A program made the position numbers and the translations under genes. Of a stretch of 64,000 nt of DNA, positions 51,776 through 60,052 are shown one piece after another. Position 1 is the stretch's first letter. Every line of letters begins with the position of its first letter. The notes beneath the pieces are model-generated. The model was not told the DNA's origin and ran no database searches. It was given only the letters and a program-made list of their open reading frames with translations. This stretch comes from Larkinella arboricola (GTDB lineage: Bacteria > Bacteroidota > Bacteroidia > Cytophagales > Spirosomataceae): NCBI RefSeq assembly GCF_003259745.1, contig NZ_QLMC01000009.1, positions 1 to 64,000 on the forward strand, given 5' to 3'.

Positions 51776-54700
51776 ATGACCTTTTTTCTCTGTTTTCTCC
51801 GTGCTTTGCTGGCCCGTGGGTTAGCTGTTTGTCTCGGCCTGGCGTTGAGCTCCTTACCCATCCCCTTGTTGGCTCAAATCATCACCACCGTGGCGGGGTC
51901 AGTTCCCGATTGGAATGAAAATAATCCAGCTTACCTGAACGATCCTGCCGGTATGGCTATCGACGGGCAGGGCAATCTCTTTATTGCCGACGCCAGTAAT
52001 TACCGAATTCGCAAGGTGTCGCCCAGTGGTGTCATTACCACTGTAGCGGGTACAGGGAGCCGGGGCTTCAGTGGCGACGGCGGAATAGCCACTCAGGCTA
52101 GTCTGAATCAACTCGGCGGCCTGGCCGTCGATGCGCAGGGCAACCTGTTTCTGGTGGCCAACAATCGCATCCGCAAGGTATCGCCCAATGGCATCATCAC
52201 CACCATCGCCGGTGGAGGTCAGGGGGCAGATGGCGGACCAGCTATCCAGGCCAGCTTGAACGATCCCTATGGTATTGCGCTGGACGCTCAGGGCAACCTC
52301 TTTATTGCCGATCAGTTTAACGAGCGCATCCGCAAGGTATCGCCTAACGGCATCATCACTACGGTGGCGGGTACAGGGAGCCGGGGTTATAGTGGCGACG
52401 GCGGAGTGGCCACCCAGGCGAAATTAGGCTTTCCAACAACTGTGGCCGTCGACAAACAGGGGAATCTCTATATTGCTGAGCTGACCAACAACCGCATCCG
52501 CAAGGTATCGCCTAACGGCATCATCACCACCGTGGCCGGCAACGGGATAGAAGGCGCCAGCGGGGATGGAGGGCTGGCCACCCAGGCCCGCATAAGCCGG
52601 CCGGTTGGGGTGGCCGTTGATGGGCAAGGTAATCTGTTTATCTCCGATTACGGAAACATCCGCATCCGTAAGGTTGCACCCAACGGTAATATTACAACGG
52701 TAGCAGGCACGGGAGATTATGGATTCAGTGGCGATGGCGGACCCGCCACCCAGGCCCGAATGCACACCCCCTGGGATGTGGCGGTGGACAGTCAGGGTAA
52801 CCTCTTCATTGCTGATACGGAAAACAACAATGTTCGCAAGATGGCTACCAATGGGATCATCACGACCGTGGCGGGTTTTTCAAGAAACAGTGATTTTGGC
52901 GACGGGGGACCGGCCCTGAAGGCTAGTTTGAACTTTCCCCATAGTGTGGCTGTAGACGGGCAGGGCAATCTCTTTATTGCCGACGAATCCAATCACCGCA
53001 TCCGTAAGGTCACGCCTAACGGCATCATCACTACGGTGGCCGGCAACGGGGTGAGGGGCTTTAGTGGCGACGGCGGAGTGGCCATCAGCGCCCGGCTAAA
53101 CTTTCCCACCGGCATTGAGGTGGACAGCCAGGGCAATCTTTACATTGCCGATAAGGGAAATCATCGGATCCGTAAAGTAACCCCAAACGGCATCATTACC
53201 ACCGTAGCCGGTACGGGCACCGCCGGTTTTAGTGGCGAAAGCAAACTGGCGACGAGTGCCGAGCTTAACAACCCGGATGATCTGACCGTCGATGGCAAAG
53301 GCAATCTCTATATTGTCGATCAGAATAATAACCGTATCCGTAAGGTAAACTCAAATGGCATCATTACCACGGTGGCCGGCACGGGTACGGCCGGTTTTAG
53401 CGGGGATGGGGGGCTGGCCATCCAGGCTCAGCTGTTCGAGCCGGAGGCCGTTGCTGTGGATGCGGCCGGGAATCTGTTCATTGCCGACGCCATTAACTTC
53501 CGCATCCGCAAGGTGTCCACCAGTGGCATCATCACCACTGTAGCCGGTGGGGGCCAGGGCGAAGATGGCAGCTTAGCCACCCAGGCCAGCCTGTACATTC
53601 CCACCGATGTGGCCCTGGACGCTGCGGGCAACCTGTTTATCGCTCAGTCAGACATTCACACCATCCGGGTAGTGGCCCCGGATGGAATCCTCCGTACCGT
53701 CGCGGGCATCGAGCATGGGGAAGACTTTAGGGGGGATGGCGGACCGGCCATCTATGCCCGGTTAAACTTTCCTGAGGGTATTGCCCTGGATGGGAAAGGG
53801 AATCTCTATATTGCCGATGAAGCCAATCACCGTATCCGTAAGGTAACTGCCGTGACCGCACCGGTGGGGATGTTGAGCTTTAGTTTGATGAATGCCGATA
53901 CGGATCAGGAGATCAAAGTGCTGGTTGCCGGAGAAACGCTGAATCTGGCTACGCTGCCCACGGGAAATTTGAATATTCGTGCCAATACACGGCCACCTGT
54001 GGCGGGCTCAGTACTTATGCAGATAAGTGGACCTCAGAACCGAAAGGTGATCGAGAGCGAAGCACCGTATGCCTTGTTTGGCGACGAGCAGGGTAACTAC
54101 AAACCCTGGACACCTTCGGTGGGCCGCTATAGCCTGACCGCTACGCCCTATACAGGTAAGGCGGGCACGGGCACCATAGGCGCTCCGCTCAACCTGAGCT
54201 TTACGGTCATCGATCAACCTATGATCCTGAGTTTTAGCCTGATTAACGCCGATACGGACCAGCCGATTCAGGAACTGGCAACCTATGGTGATGCCGTGTT
54301 CCTCAATGAGCTTTCCACGCGGAATCTGAACATCCGGGTCAACACCAGTCGGACCGGTGTGGGTTCGGTAGTCTTGCAATTAAGCGGTAAGCAAAACCGG
54401 AAGGTGACCGAAACCGAGGCACCCTATGCCTTATTTGGCGACAAGAATGGTAACTACAACGCCTGGACCCCGGCTCTGGGAAACTATAGCCTGACGGCCA
54501 CGCCTTACGAGGGAGCAGCAGGGACTGGACGGATGGGTACCCCGCTTACGGTATTGTTTGAGGTCGTTGACCCGACACTCGGTGCCCGCTTACCGGCAGG
54601 AGACGAATCTTTAGAGGCAGAAATACCGGTGAACGCTTATCCCAACCCCTTTCGGGACTCCTTTATCCTGAAGCTGGGAAAGAAAGCCCCAGGCCCGGTT

Positions 54701-54865
54701 CGCGTTAGGCTCTACGACGGGGCTGGCCGCAAGGTTTATGAGCAAAACGAAGCCGAATCGCAGCAACAAATCTGGCCGGGGTCGAGTCTGGCGCCGGGTA
54801 TGTACCTGTTACAGGTCGGAGAAGGCGCCAGTATTCAGCGCCGAAAACTGCTGAAGGTCCCCTAA
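51776..54865 (+). CDS. Secreted NHL-repeat beta-propeller protein with T9SS sorting domain
   Basis: A 1,029-residue protein with a long N-terminal signal peptide (hydrophobic to about residue 35, LLAQIITTVAG). Residues ~34-700 carry 12 blocks of ~55 residues, each with NGIITTVAGTG, GFSGDGGxATQA, VDxQGNLFIAD and NRIRKV: NHL-type repeats that fold into beta propellers. Two copies of a domain with LINADTDQ, LNIRxNT and PYALFGDxxGNYxxWTP follow (~702-815 and ~818-930). A C-terminal T9SS type A sorting domain closes the protein (YPNPFRDSFILKL, GMYLLQVGEG). It should be secreted to the cell surface. NHL propellers bind proteins or ligands, but the partner is unknown. It is a single gene. Confidence 0.85.
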   Translation: MTFFLCFLRALLARGLAVCLGLALSSLPIPLLAQIITTVAGSVPDWNENNPAYLNDPAGMAIDGQGNLFIADASNYRIRKVSPSGVITTVAGTGSRGFSGDGGIATQASLNQLGGLAVDAQGNLFLVANNRIRKVSPNGIITTIAGGGQGADGGPAIQASLNDPYGIALDAQGNLFIADQFNERIRKVSPNGIITTVAGTGSRGYSGDGGVATQAKLGFPTTVAVDKQGNLYIAELTNNRIRKVSPNGIITTVAGNGIEGASGDGGLATQARISRPVGVAVDGQGNLFISDYGNIRIRKVAPNGNITTVAGTGDYGFSGDGGPATQARMHTPWDVAVDSQGNLFIADTENNNVRKMATNGIITTVAGFSRNSDFGDGGPALKASLNFPHSVAVDGQGNLFIADESNHRIRKVTPNGIITTVAGNGVRGFSGDGGVAISARLNFPTGIEVDSQGNLYIADKGNHRIRKVTPNGIITTVAGTGTAGFSGESKLATSAELNNPDDLTVDGKGNLYIVDQNNNRIRKVNSNGIITTVAGTGTAGFSGDGGLAIQAQLFEPEAVAVDAAGNLFIADAINFRIRKVSTSGIITTVAGGGQGEDGSLATQASLYIPTDVALDAAGNLFIAQSDIHTIRVVAPDGILRTVAGIEHGEDFRGDGGPAIYARLNFPEGIALDGKGNLYIADEANHRIRKVTAVTAPVGMLSFSLMNADTDQEIKVLVAGETLNLATLPTGNLNIRANTRPPVAGSVLMQISGPQNRKVIESEAPYALFGDEQGNYKPWTPSVGRYSLTATPYTGKAGTGTIGAPLNLSFTVIDQPMILSFSLINADTDQPIQELATYGDAVFLNELSTRNLNIRVNTSRTGVGSVVLQLSGKQNRKVTETEAPYALFGDKNGNYNAWTPALGNYSLTATPYEGAAGTGRMGTPLTVLFEVVDPTLGARLPAGDESLEAEIPVNAYPNPFRDSFILKLGKKAPGPVRVRLYDGAGRKVYEQNEAESQQQIWPGSSLAPGMYLLQVGEGASIQRRKLLKVP
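51880..53860 (+). repeat. Tandem DNA repeats encoding the NHL propeller blades
   Basis: Roughly 12 imperfect units of ~165 bases share blocks such as GGCATCATCACCAC, GGCGACGGCGGA and CAGGGCAATCTCTTTATTGC. The DNA of some units is much closer than protein conservation alone needs, which suggests recent expansion or recombination between units. Confidence 0.75.
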
Positions 54866-55038
54866 CCCAATTGCCTTGGCAGTGCAGTTCTTGGAGTAAA
54901 GACCGGCTTGGAGCTTTAAAACGGCCATTGTCCCAAAAACAGAGAAAGTTGACCGATTAGTAGGTAGTCATTGGTTTTCCATTGCTGATTTTGGTCCTCC
55001 GAAAACCCGGTTTTCGGGATCATCTTAACCCAGTCCCA

Positions 55039-55922
55039 ATGGAAGTAGGCAGAGTTGAATCAATCTGGCGGTTCCCCGTCAAGTCGTTTGGCGGTGAGTT
55101 GCTACAGGAAGTGCCTGTCTGTAAACAAGGTATGCTGGGTGACCGGGCCTACGCGCTGATCGACCAACAAACCGGAAATGTAGTAAGCGCCAAAAGCGTC
55201 CAGCGATTTCCCGATTTATTACGCTGTCAGGCGGTATACGTGACCCCGCCCCAACTGGGTCAATCATTACCGCCAGTGCAGATCACCCTGGCGAATGGAA
55301 CAACCCTGCGTAGTGATGAAACGAACGTTGATTCTACCTTATCCGCTTTTTTTAGGCGGGAGGTCACCCTATAACAAACGGCCCCGGACGATTTTACCAT
55401 CGACCAGTACCATCCGGATCTGGACGGACTGGACCCGGCCGGGCATCGGAACCGGGTGACTCAGGCAAGGCTGGGGTCGGCGCTATTTGCCGAGATGGGT
55501 GTACCTTCTCCCATACCAGTAGGGTCATTTATGGATGTGTTTCCGTATTCAGTCATCACGCAGGCTACCCTGGATCAATTAAGCCAGCTCAATCCTTCGG
55601 CCCATTTTGACGTACGCCGGTTTCGAATGAATCTGGTGCTGCATACATCAGGCACTGGTTTTACTGAAAATGCCTGGGTCGGCAGGGGCCTTTCAATTGG
55701 TGATGGCGTTGAACTGAGTGTAACAATGCCCACGCCCCGGTGTGTGATGGTCACGCTGCCTCAAACTAATCTTCCCCCGGATCTTCAGGTACTCAAGTCA
55801 CTGGTTCATTACAACCGACTCGACATCATGGGGCCGGGTTGTTTCCCTGTGCAGGTGTTTATACCAGTCTGGAAGCCGAAGGGCTGATTCGGGTGGGTGA
55901 TCGGGTAGTGGTTGGTACTTAA
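55039..55922 (+). pseudogene. MOSC-domain protein gene with a nonsense codon and a frameshift
   Basis: One reading frame encodes an MOSC beta-barrel N-terminus (VGRVESIWRFPVKSFGGELL, QGMLGDRAYALID) up to a TAA at 55372-55374. It then continues in the same frame with typical MOSC sequence (DDFTIDQYHPDLDGLDPAGH, PVGSFMDVFPYSVIT, RRFRMNLVL, PTPRCVMVTLPQ). Near 55840 the frame shifts: GPG is followed in the neighbouring frame by LFPCAGVYTSLEAEGLIRVG and a stop at 55922, the conserved MOSC ending. One missing T in GGTTGTTT would explain it. Intact MOSC proteins bind molybdopterin or carry sulfur for metal centres. With two lesions the gene is probably dead, unless one is a sequencing error. Confidence 0.85.
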
Positions 55923-56009
55923 AAGACGGTTCTTCTGTTCAGAATCTCTGGTCAGTTTTGTAAGGACCTCAGCTGATCTATTTTTTCATTTTATCAAGTT
56001 TTTTACCGT

Positions 56010-59000
56010 ATGCGAGTTCGTCTATTACTAACGTTTGTGGGTGTTGTGTTACGGGCATTCGGATTGTATGGACAAACCGGACTCGTGTTGCCCCTCGATA
56101 GTCTGGCTCAGCACGGCATACGGCTGGAGAAAGGCTGGAAGTGGCAGGCCGGTGACAACCCCCACTGGTCGCAGCCGACATTGAACGATAGCGCCTGGCA
56201 CTCCATTGATCCCACCATCAGCATCCATGAATTGCCCCAGGTGCGAAAGGCGGGCGTGAGTTGGTTTCGGCTTCGAGTTTCGTTGCCAGCTCGATTTCCG
56301 GCCTCGGCGCTGTCTTTAGCGGTATCACAAGTGGGTGCTTCAGAGATTTTTTTAGATGGCAAACGCATCGAACGGTATGGGCTTGTCAGTGTCGATCCGG
56401 CCGTCGAGCAAACCTACAATCCTCACAACCGCCCGATTCCGTTACCAGCTCTGTCGGCGGGGCAACATCTGCTGGCGATCCGTTATTCGTTTCTGGAGCA
56501 GAACGGGTACCTGAATTACGCCGGTTTCGGTAATGCCTGCCTGACCGTGTGGTTGCTTCCGTCACCCATGGCCTGGGACCGGTTCCTCTACAGCCACGAA
56601 ATCTGGAACATACAGAGCATACCGGTCTTCGGCATTCTGTTGATGCTCTGCATTCTGCACTTCTGTTTTTATTTTCTCTATCCCGCCCGCAAGGTGAACC
56701 TGCGTTTTGCCCAATTTCTGTTTTTCTTTTCCTTCTCCATGCTGGGTGACCCCCTGTATTTCCAGCTGCACGGGGCTGGTGATCAATTCTGGAATGCCTT
56801 GCTGTGGTTTCTATTGGTCATTGGCAACAATGTCTGTTTGCTACGGGCCATCTACGAACTGCTTGAATATCCTAAGGGACGGGTCTATTACAGGCTTGTC
56901 GGACTGGCCCTGTTAGGGTTACCGGCGGTCTTTTTGAGCTACGACTGGGGATGGTTTTACTGTACCTTCTTTTTGCTCACCGTGGTCTTTGGTGAAACGA
57001 TTCGCATCAGTATCCGGAGTTTATCTACCAAAAAAAGGGAAGCCCGTGTAATCATCATAGGACAACTTCTGGTCATTATCTTCTTTGTTGTACAGGGCGT
57101 GATTCAGGCCAGTACCGACATTAATTCGCCCATGCCTCCTCTGTTGGAAGGGCTGTTTCGTGTCTCCTACAGCGCGTCGTTTCTGACGATTCCGATTCTG
57201 GTTACCCTGCTGCTGGCGGGTGATTTTGCCAAAACCAGTCACACGCTGGAAGCGAAACTGGCGGAAGTGCAGGCGCTTTCCGCCCGAACGTTGGTGCAGG
57301 AGCAGGAAAAACAGCAATTGCTCGCCAGTCAGAACCAACTCCTGGAACAGCAGGTCGCCCAGCGTACGGCAGAACTTCGTGCGCAGACCCTGGAACTACA
57401 GGTCGCTCAGGAGCAGTTGCGTCAGGCTGATGCGCAGAAAACCCGCTTTTTCGATAACCTTACCCATGAGTTTCGAACCCCCTTGACCTTAATTCTGGCC
57501 CCGGTTGACCGGCTGCTCGGACACCTTCAGGACCAGCAGGCCCGCAAAGACCTGCAAACCGTCGAGCGGAATGCCCGCACGTTGCTGGGGCTGATTAATC
57601 AATTGCTGGACATCACCAAACTGGAAGCCCAGACGATGCCTTTAACCGTCTCAGCCGGTGACTTAATTGCGCATACGGAGCGATTATTGGACCAGTTCCG
57701 ACCTTTAGCGCGGGAGAAGCAAATCCGATTAACCTTTCAGGCGCAGGAGCTTGCCGGTCAGTGGTGGTACGATGCCGAAAAGTGGCAGAAAATTCTCTTT
57801 AATCTTTTATCCAATGCCCTGAAATTTACCCCCGCCGGTGGGGCCGTAAGCGTGGAGTTAGAACGGATTAGTAGTCAGGAACACACGCAGCAGGTGCAGC
57901 TGACCGTCCGCGACACCGGGGTTGGCATTAGCACGCAGCATCAGCCGCATATCTTTGACCGGTTCTACCAGGCTGACAACTCCTGGACCCGTCATCATGA
58001 AGGTTCCGGCATTGGATTGGCGCTGGTGAAGGAATTAACCGAGCTGATGAACGGGCAGATTGAGGTGAGTAGTCAACCGAGGGACACGACCTTTCGGCTG
58101 ATCATTCCCCTGCAAGCGGTTGAAACGCCCGTTGATACCCTGCCAGTTAGCGCCGGAAACGGGCCGGAAAAAGCTCACCTCTCAGCATCTGTCGCAGATG
58201 CTGCCAACCAGGAATTAACGATTCAGGATGAGACCGTACCGCTGGTGTTAGTCGTTGAGGATAATGCTGAATTAAGGGATTTTTTAGCGACCGATCTATC
58301 GGCTACCTACCGGGTATTGACGGCTACCAATGGGCAGGAGGGATGGGAGACGGCTTGCCGGGAATTGCCGGACCTGGTGCTCTCTGACGTGATGATGCCC
58401 TTAATGGATGGCTACACCCTGACGGATCGTCTAAAAAGTGACCCTTCCACTGACCACATTGCCGTCGTACTCCTGACGGCCCGGTCGGCTTATCAGCATG
58501 TCGTGGAAGGATTGCAACGGGGGGCGGACGAATACCTGCCCAAGCCTTTTCATCTGGAAGAGCTTCGCTTACGGCTCCATAATTTGCTGACTCGTCAGAA
58601 CCGGTTGAAAGAGCATTACCAGCAGCAGTTTGCCTCCTTACCAGAGCAAAAGACGGGTCAATCAGCCAATGGGGCCGAGGAGCCGGTTCCGCATCCCTTC
58701 CTGGAAAAGATAGATCGTGTGCTGGAGGAGCACCTGGACAATCCGCAACTGAGCGTTGACTGGCTGGCCGACCACCTGGCCATGAGCCGCAAAACGCTTT
58801 ACCGCAAAGTGGTCAGCCTGACGCCCTGGACGCCCAATGAATTGATTCGGCGGTACCGGCTGCGACGGGGGGCCGACCTGCTGGTACAGGGACATTCGGT
58901 TGCCGAGGCCGCTTATCAGGTCGGGTTTGAAATTCCGGCTTATTTCGGACAGTGTTTCAAGGAAGTGTATAGGGCAACGCCCAGTGACTATGTAAAAATG

Positions 59001-59042
59001 ATTCAGGCTGCCAGTTCCGGCAGTACTCAGTTGCCATCCTGA
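56010..59042 (+). CDS. Hybrid two-component regulator: sensor kinase, receiver and AraC output in one protein
   Basis: A 1,010-residue membrane protein. It begins with a signal peptide and a jelly-roll-like periplasmic domain (~30-185; GIRLEKGWKWQAGDN, SEIFLDGKRIERYG). About seven TM helices (~205-405) of the 7TMR-DISM type and a coiled coil (~410-475) follow. The HisKA domain has His486 (NLTHEFRTPLTL). The ATPase domain has NLLSNALKFTP, DTGVGI and GSGIGLALVKEL. The receiver has phospho-acceptor Asp793 (LVLSDVMMPLMDGY) and Lys in LPKPF. A C-terminal AraC HTH (~895-1000, LSVDWLADHLAMSRKTLYRK, VAEAAYQVGFEIPAYFG) is the output. It senses an unknown periplasmic or membrane signal and binds DNA directly. 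The sterol-desaturase-like gene 73 bases downstream is a candidate target or partner. Confidence 0.9.
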   Translation: MRVRLLLTFVGVVLRAFGLYGQTGLVLPLDSLAQHGIRLEKGWKWQAGDNPHWSQPTLNDSAWHSIDPTISIHELPQVRKAGVSWFRLRVSLPARFPASALSLAVSQVGASEIFLDGKRIERYGLVSVDPAVEQTYNPHNRPIPLPALSAGQHLLAIRYSFLEQNGYLNYAGFGNACLTVWLLPSPMAWDRFLYSHEIWNIQSIPVFGILLMLCILHFCFYFLYPARKVNLRFAQFLFFFSFSMLGDPLYFQLHGAGDQFWNALLWFLLVIGNNVCLLRAIYELLEYPKGRVYYRLVGLALLGLPAVFLSYDWGWFYCTFFLLTVVFGETIRISIRSLSTKKREARVIIIGQLLVIIFFVVQGVIQASTDINSPMPPLLEGLFRVSYSASFLTIPILVTLLLAGDFAKTSHTLEAKLAEVQALSARTLVQEQEKQQLLASQNQLLEQQVAQRTAELRAQTLELQVAQEQLRQADAQKTRFFDNLTHEFRTPLTLILAPVDRLLGHLQDQQARKDLQTVERNARTLLGLINQLLDITKLEAQTMPLTVSAGDLIAHTERLLDQFRPLAREKQIRLTFQAQELAGQWWYDAEKWQKILFNLLSNALKFTPAGGAVSVELERISSQEHTQQVQLTVRDTGVGISTQHQPHIFDRFYQADNSWTRHHEGSGIGLALVKELTELMNGQIEVSSQPRDTTFRLIIPLQAVETPVDTLPVSAGNGPEKAHLSASVADAANQELTIQDETVPLVLVVEDNAELRDFLATDLSATYRVLTATNGQEGWETACRELPDLVLSDVMMPLMDGYTLTDRLKSDPSTDHIAVVLLTARSAYQHVVEGLQRGADEYLPKPFHLEELRLRLHNLLTRQNRLKEHYQQQFASLPEQKTGQSANGAEEPVPHPFLEKIDRVLEEHLDNPQLSVDWLADHLAMSRKTLYRKVVSLTPWTPNELIRRYRLRRGADLLVQGHSVAEAAYQVGFEIPAYFGQCFKEVYRATPSDYVKMIQAASSGSTQLPS

Positions 59043-59063
59043 GCGGACGTGGCTCCGCTCAGG
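59038..59063 (+). promoter_or_regulatory. Hairpin overlapping the kinase stop codon
   Basis: Perfect 10-bp arms CCTGAGCGGA (59038-59047) and TCCGCTCAGG (59054-59063) enclose a 6-base loop. It covers the stop codon of the hybrid kinase and has no T run behind it, so it could be an attenuator or mRNA-processing signal before the next gene and is not clearly a terminator. Confidence 0.4.
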
Positions 59064-59115
59064 TAATCACTTGCCAACAGTTTATGCTCTTAAACCTTAT
59101 CCTTTTACCCAGGCT

Positions 59116-59925
59116 ATGACACCCGAACATCTGGATCAATTAGGACTTTACCTGCTCATTGGCTTACTGGCTCTTTGTTTCCTTCTGGAAACGTTTTTTC
59201 CCTTATTCCGGGAGCGAAAACGCCGAGGGTGGCATATTCTGAACAATCTGGGTATGCTGGTTGTGGCCATGTTCTCCAACTTTTTGCTGGCTTCCGGCGT
59301 CGTTTGGGCGATCACCTGGGCCGACCAGCATCAGTTTGGTTTGCTGCGCTGGCTGCCTTTTCCGGCTTCGATGAAACAACTCCCTCCGGTTTTGGACGCT
59401 TTTTTAGGCGTAGCCCTCTTCGACTTTCTGGAGTACTGGGCCCATCGTTTCCGCCACCGAAACGGCTTCTTCTGGCGTTTTCACCGCGTTCATCATGCCG
59501 ATACTGATCTGGATGCCAGTTCGGCGCAACGGGTGCATCCGGGTGAGCTTCTGCTGACGGTTCCTTACCAGGTGGCAGCCGCCTTTCTTTTGGGGTATTC
59601 GCTGCTGGCTTTATCCGCTTATTTACTGGTATTTACAGGCTTCACCATTATCCAACACGCCAACATCAGGTTGCCTTACCGCCTGGATAAAGCGTTGAGT
59701 TATGTTTTCAGCACGCCCAATGTGCATAAGGTACACCACTCAGCCTATCAGCCCCAGACCGACTCGAATTACGCTGATATCTTTTCGGTTTGGGACCGGC
59801 TGTTTGGTACATTTCACTACCCGGACGACATTGAATCGATTCAGTATGGCCTGCACGAATATCCCCGCGAAGTCTCCACCTCACTTTGGCACCAGCTAAC
59901 CATGCCGTTCCGAAACCATAAATAA
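59116..59925 (+). CDS. Sterol desaturase / fatty acid hydroxylase superfamily membrane protein
   Basis: From ATG 59116 (AGG four bases upstream) the protein has 269 residues; a TTG start at 59071 is possible. It has four or so TM helices and the three histidine clusters of the di-iron family: HRFRHRNGFFWRFHRVHH (first and second) and HKVHH near residue 215, followed by NYADIFSVWDRLFGTFHYP. Members hydroxylate or desaturate lipids and carotenoids at the inner membrane using O2. The lipid substrate is unknown. It follows the hybrid kinase by 73 bases in the same direction. Confidence 0.88.
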   Translation: MTPEHLDQLGLYLLIGLLALCFLLETFFPLFRERKRRGWHILNNLGMLVVAMFSNFLLASGVVWAITWADQHQFGLLRWLPFPASMKQLPPVLDAFLGVALFDFLEYWAHRFRHRNGFFWRFHRVHHADTDLDASSAQRVHPGELLLTVPYQVAAAFLLGYSLLALSAYLLVFTGFTIIQHANIRLPYRLDKALSYVFSTPNVHKVHHSAYQPQTDSNYADIFSVWDRLFGTFHYPDDIESIQYGLHEYPREVSTSLWHQLTMPFRNHK

Positions 59926-59973
59926 GGTTTCAGTGAAAACTAGCGAAGACTGTTTTGCCAGCCATCAGACAGA

Positions 59974-60012
59974 CAATAGTCTTGACCACCATCGAAGCGG
60001 TCAAGACTATTG
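59974..60012. terminator. Hairpin between convergent genes (possible bidirectional terminator)
   Basis: Perfect 14-bp arms CAATAGTCTTGACC (59974-59987) and GGTCAAGACTATTG (59999-60012) enclose an 11-base loop. It sits between the desaturase-like gene (plus) and the FG-GAP gene (minus). T runs on either side are weak. Confidence 0.65.
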
Positions 60013-60052
60013 ATTCATCAATCCTCGTAGATTCACGGCCCGGATCGCGCCA

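Noticed and set aside
51588-51779. Small open frame of ~63 codons before the NHL gene
   Set aside because: No coding character or motif, and it overlaps the likely promoter and the start codon of the NHL-repeat gene.
51880-53860. Regular DNA repeats considered as a CRISPR array
   Set aside because: The units are ~165 bases, imperfect and in frame with NHL protein repeats; there are no short identical repeats with unique spacers and no cas genes nearby.
55456-55887. Separate gene starting at GTG 55456
   Set aside because: It is in the same frame as the upstream MOSC N-terminus, and the residues between the TAA and this GTG are conserved MOSC sequence, so it is the second part of one broken gene.
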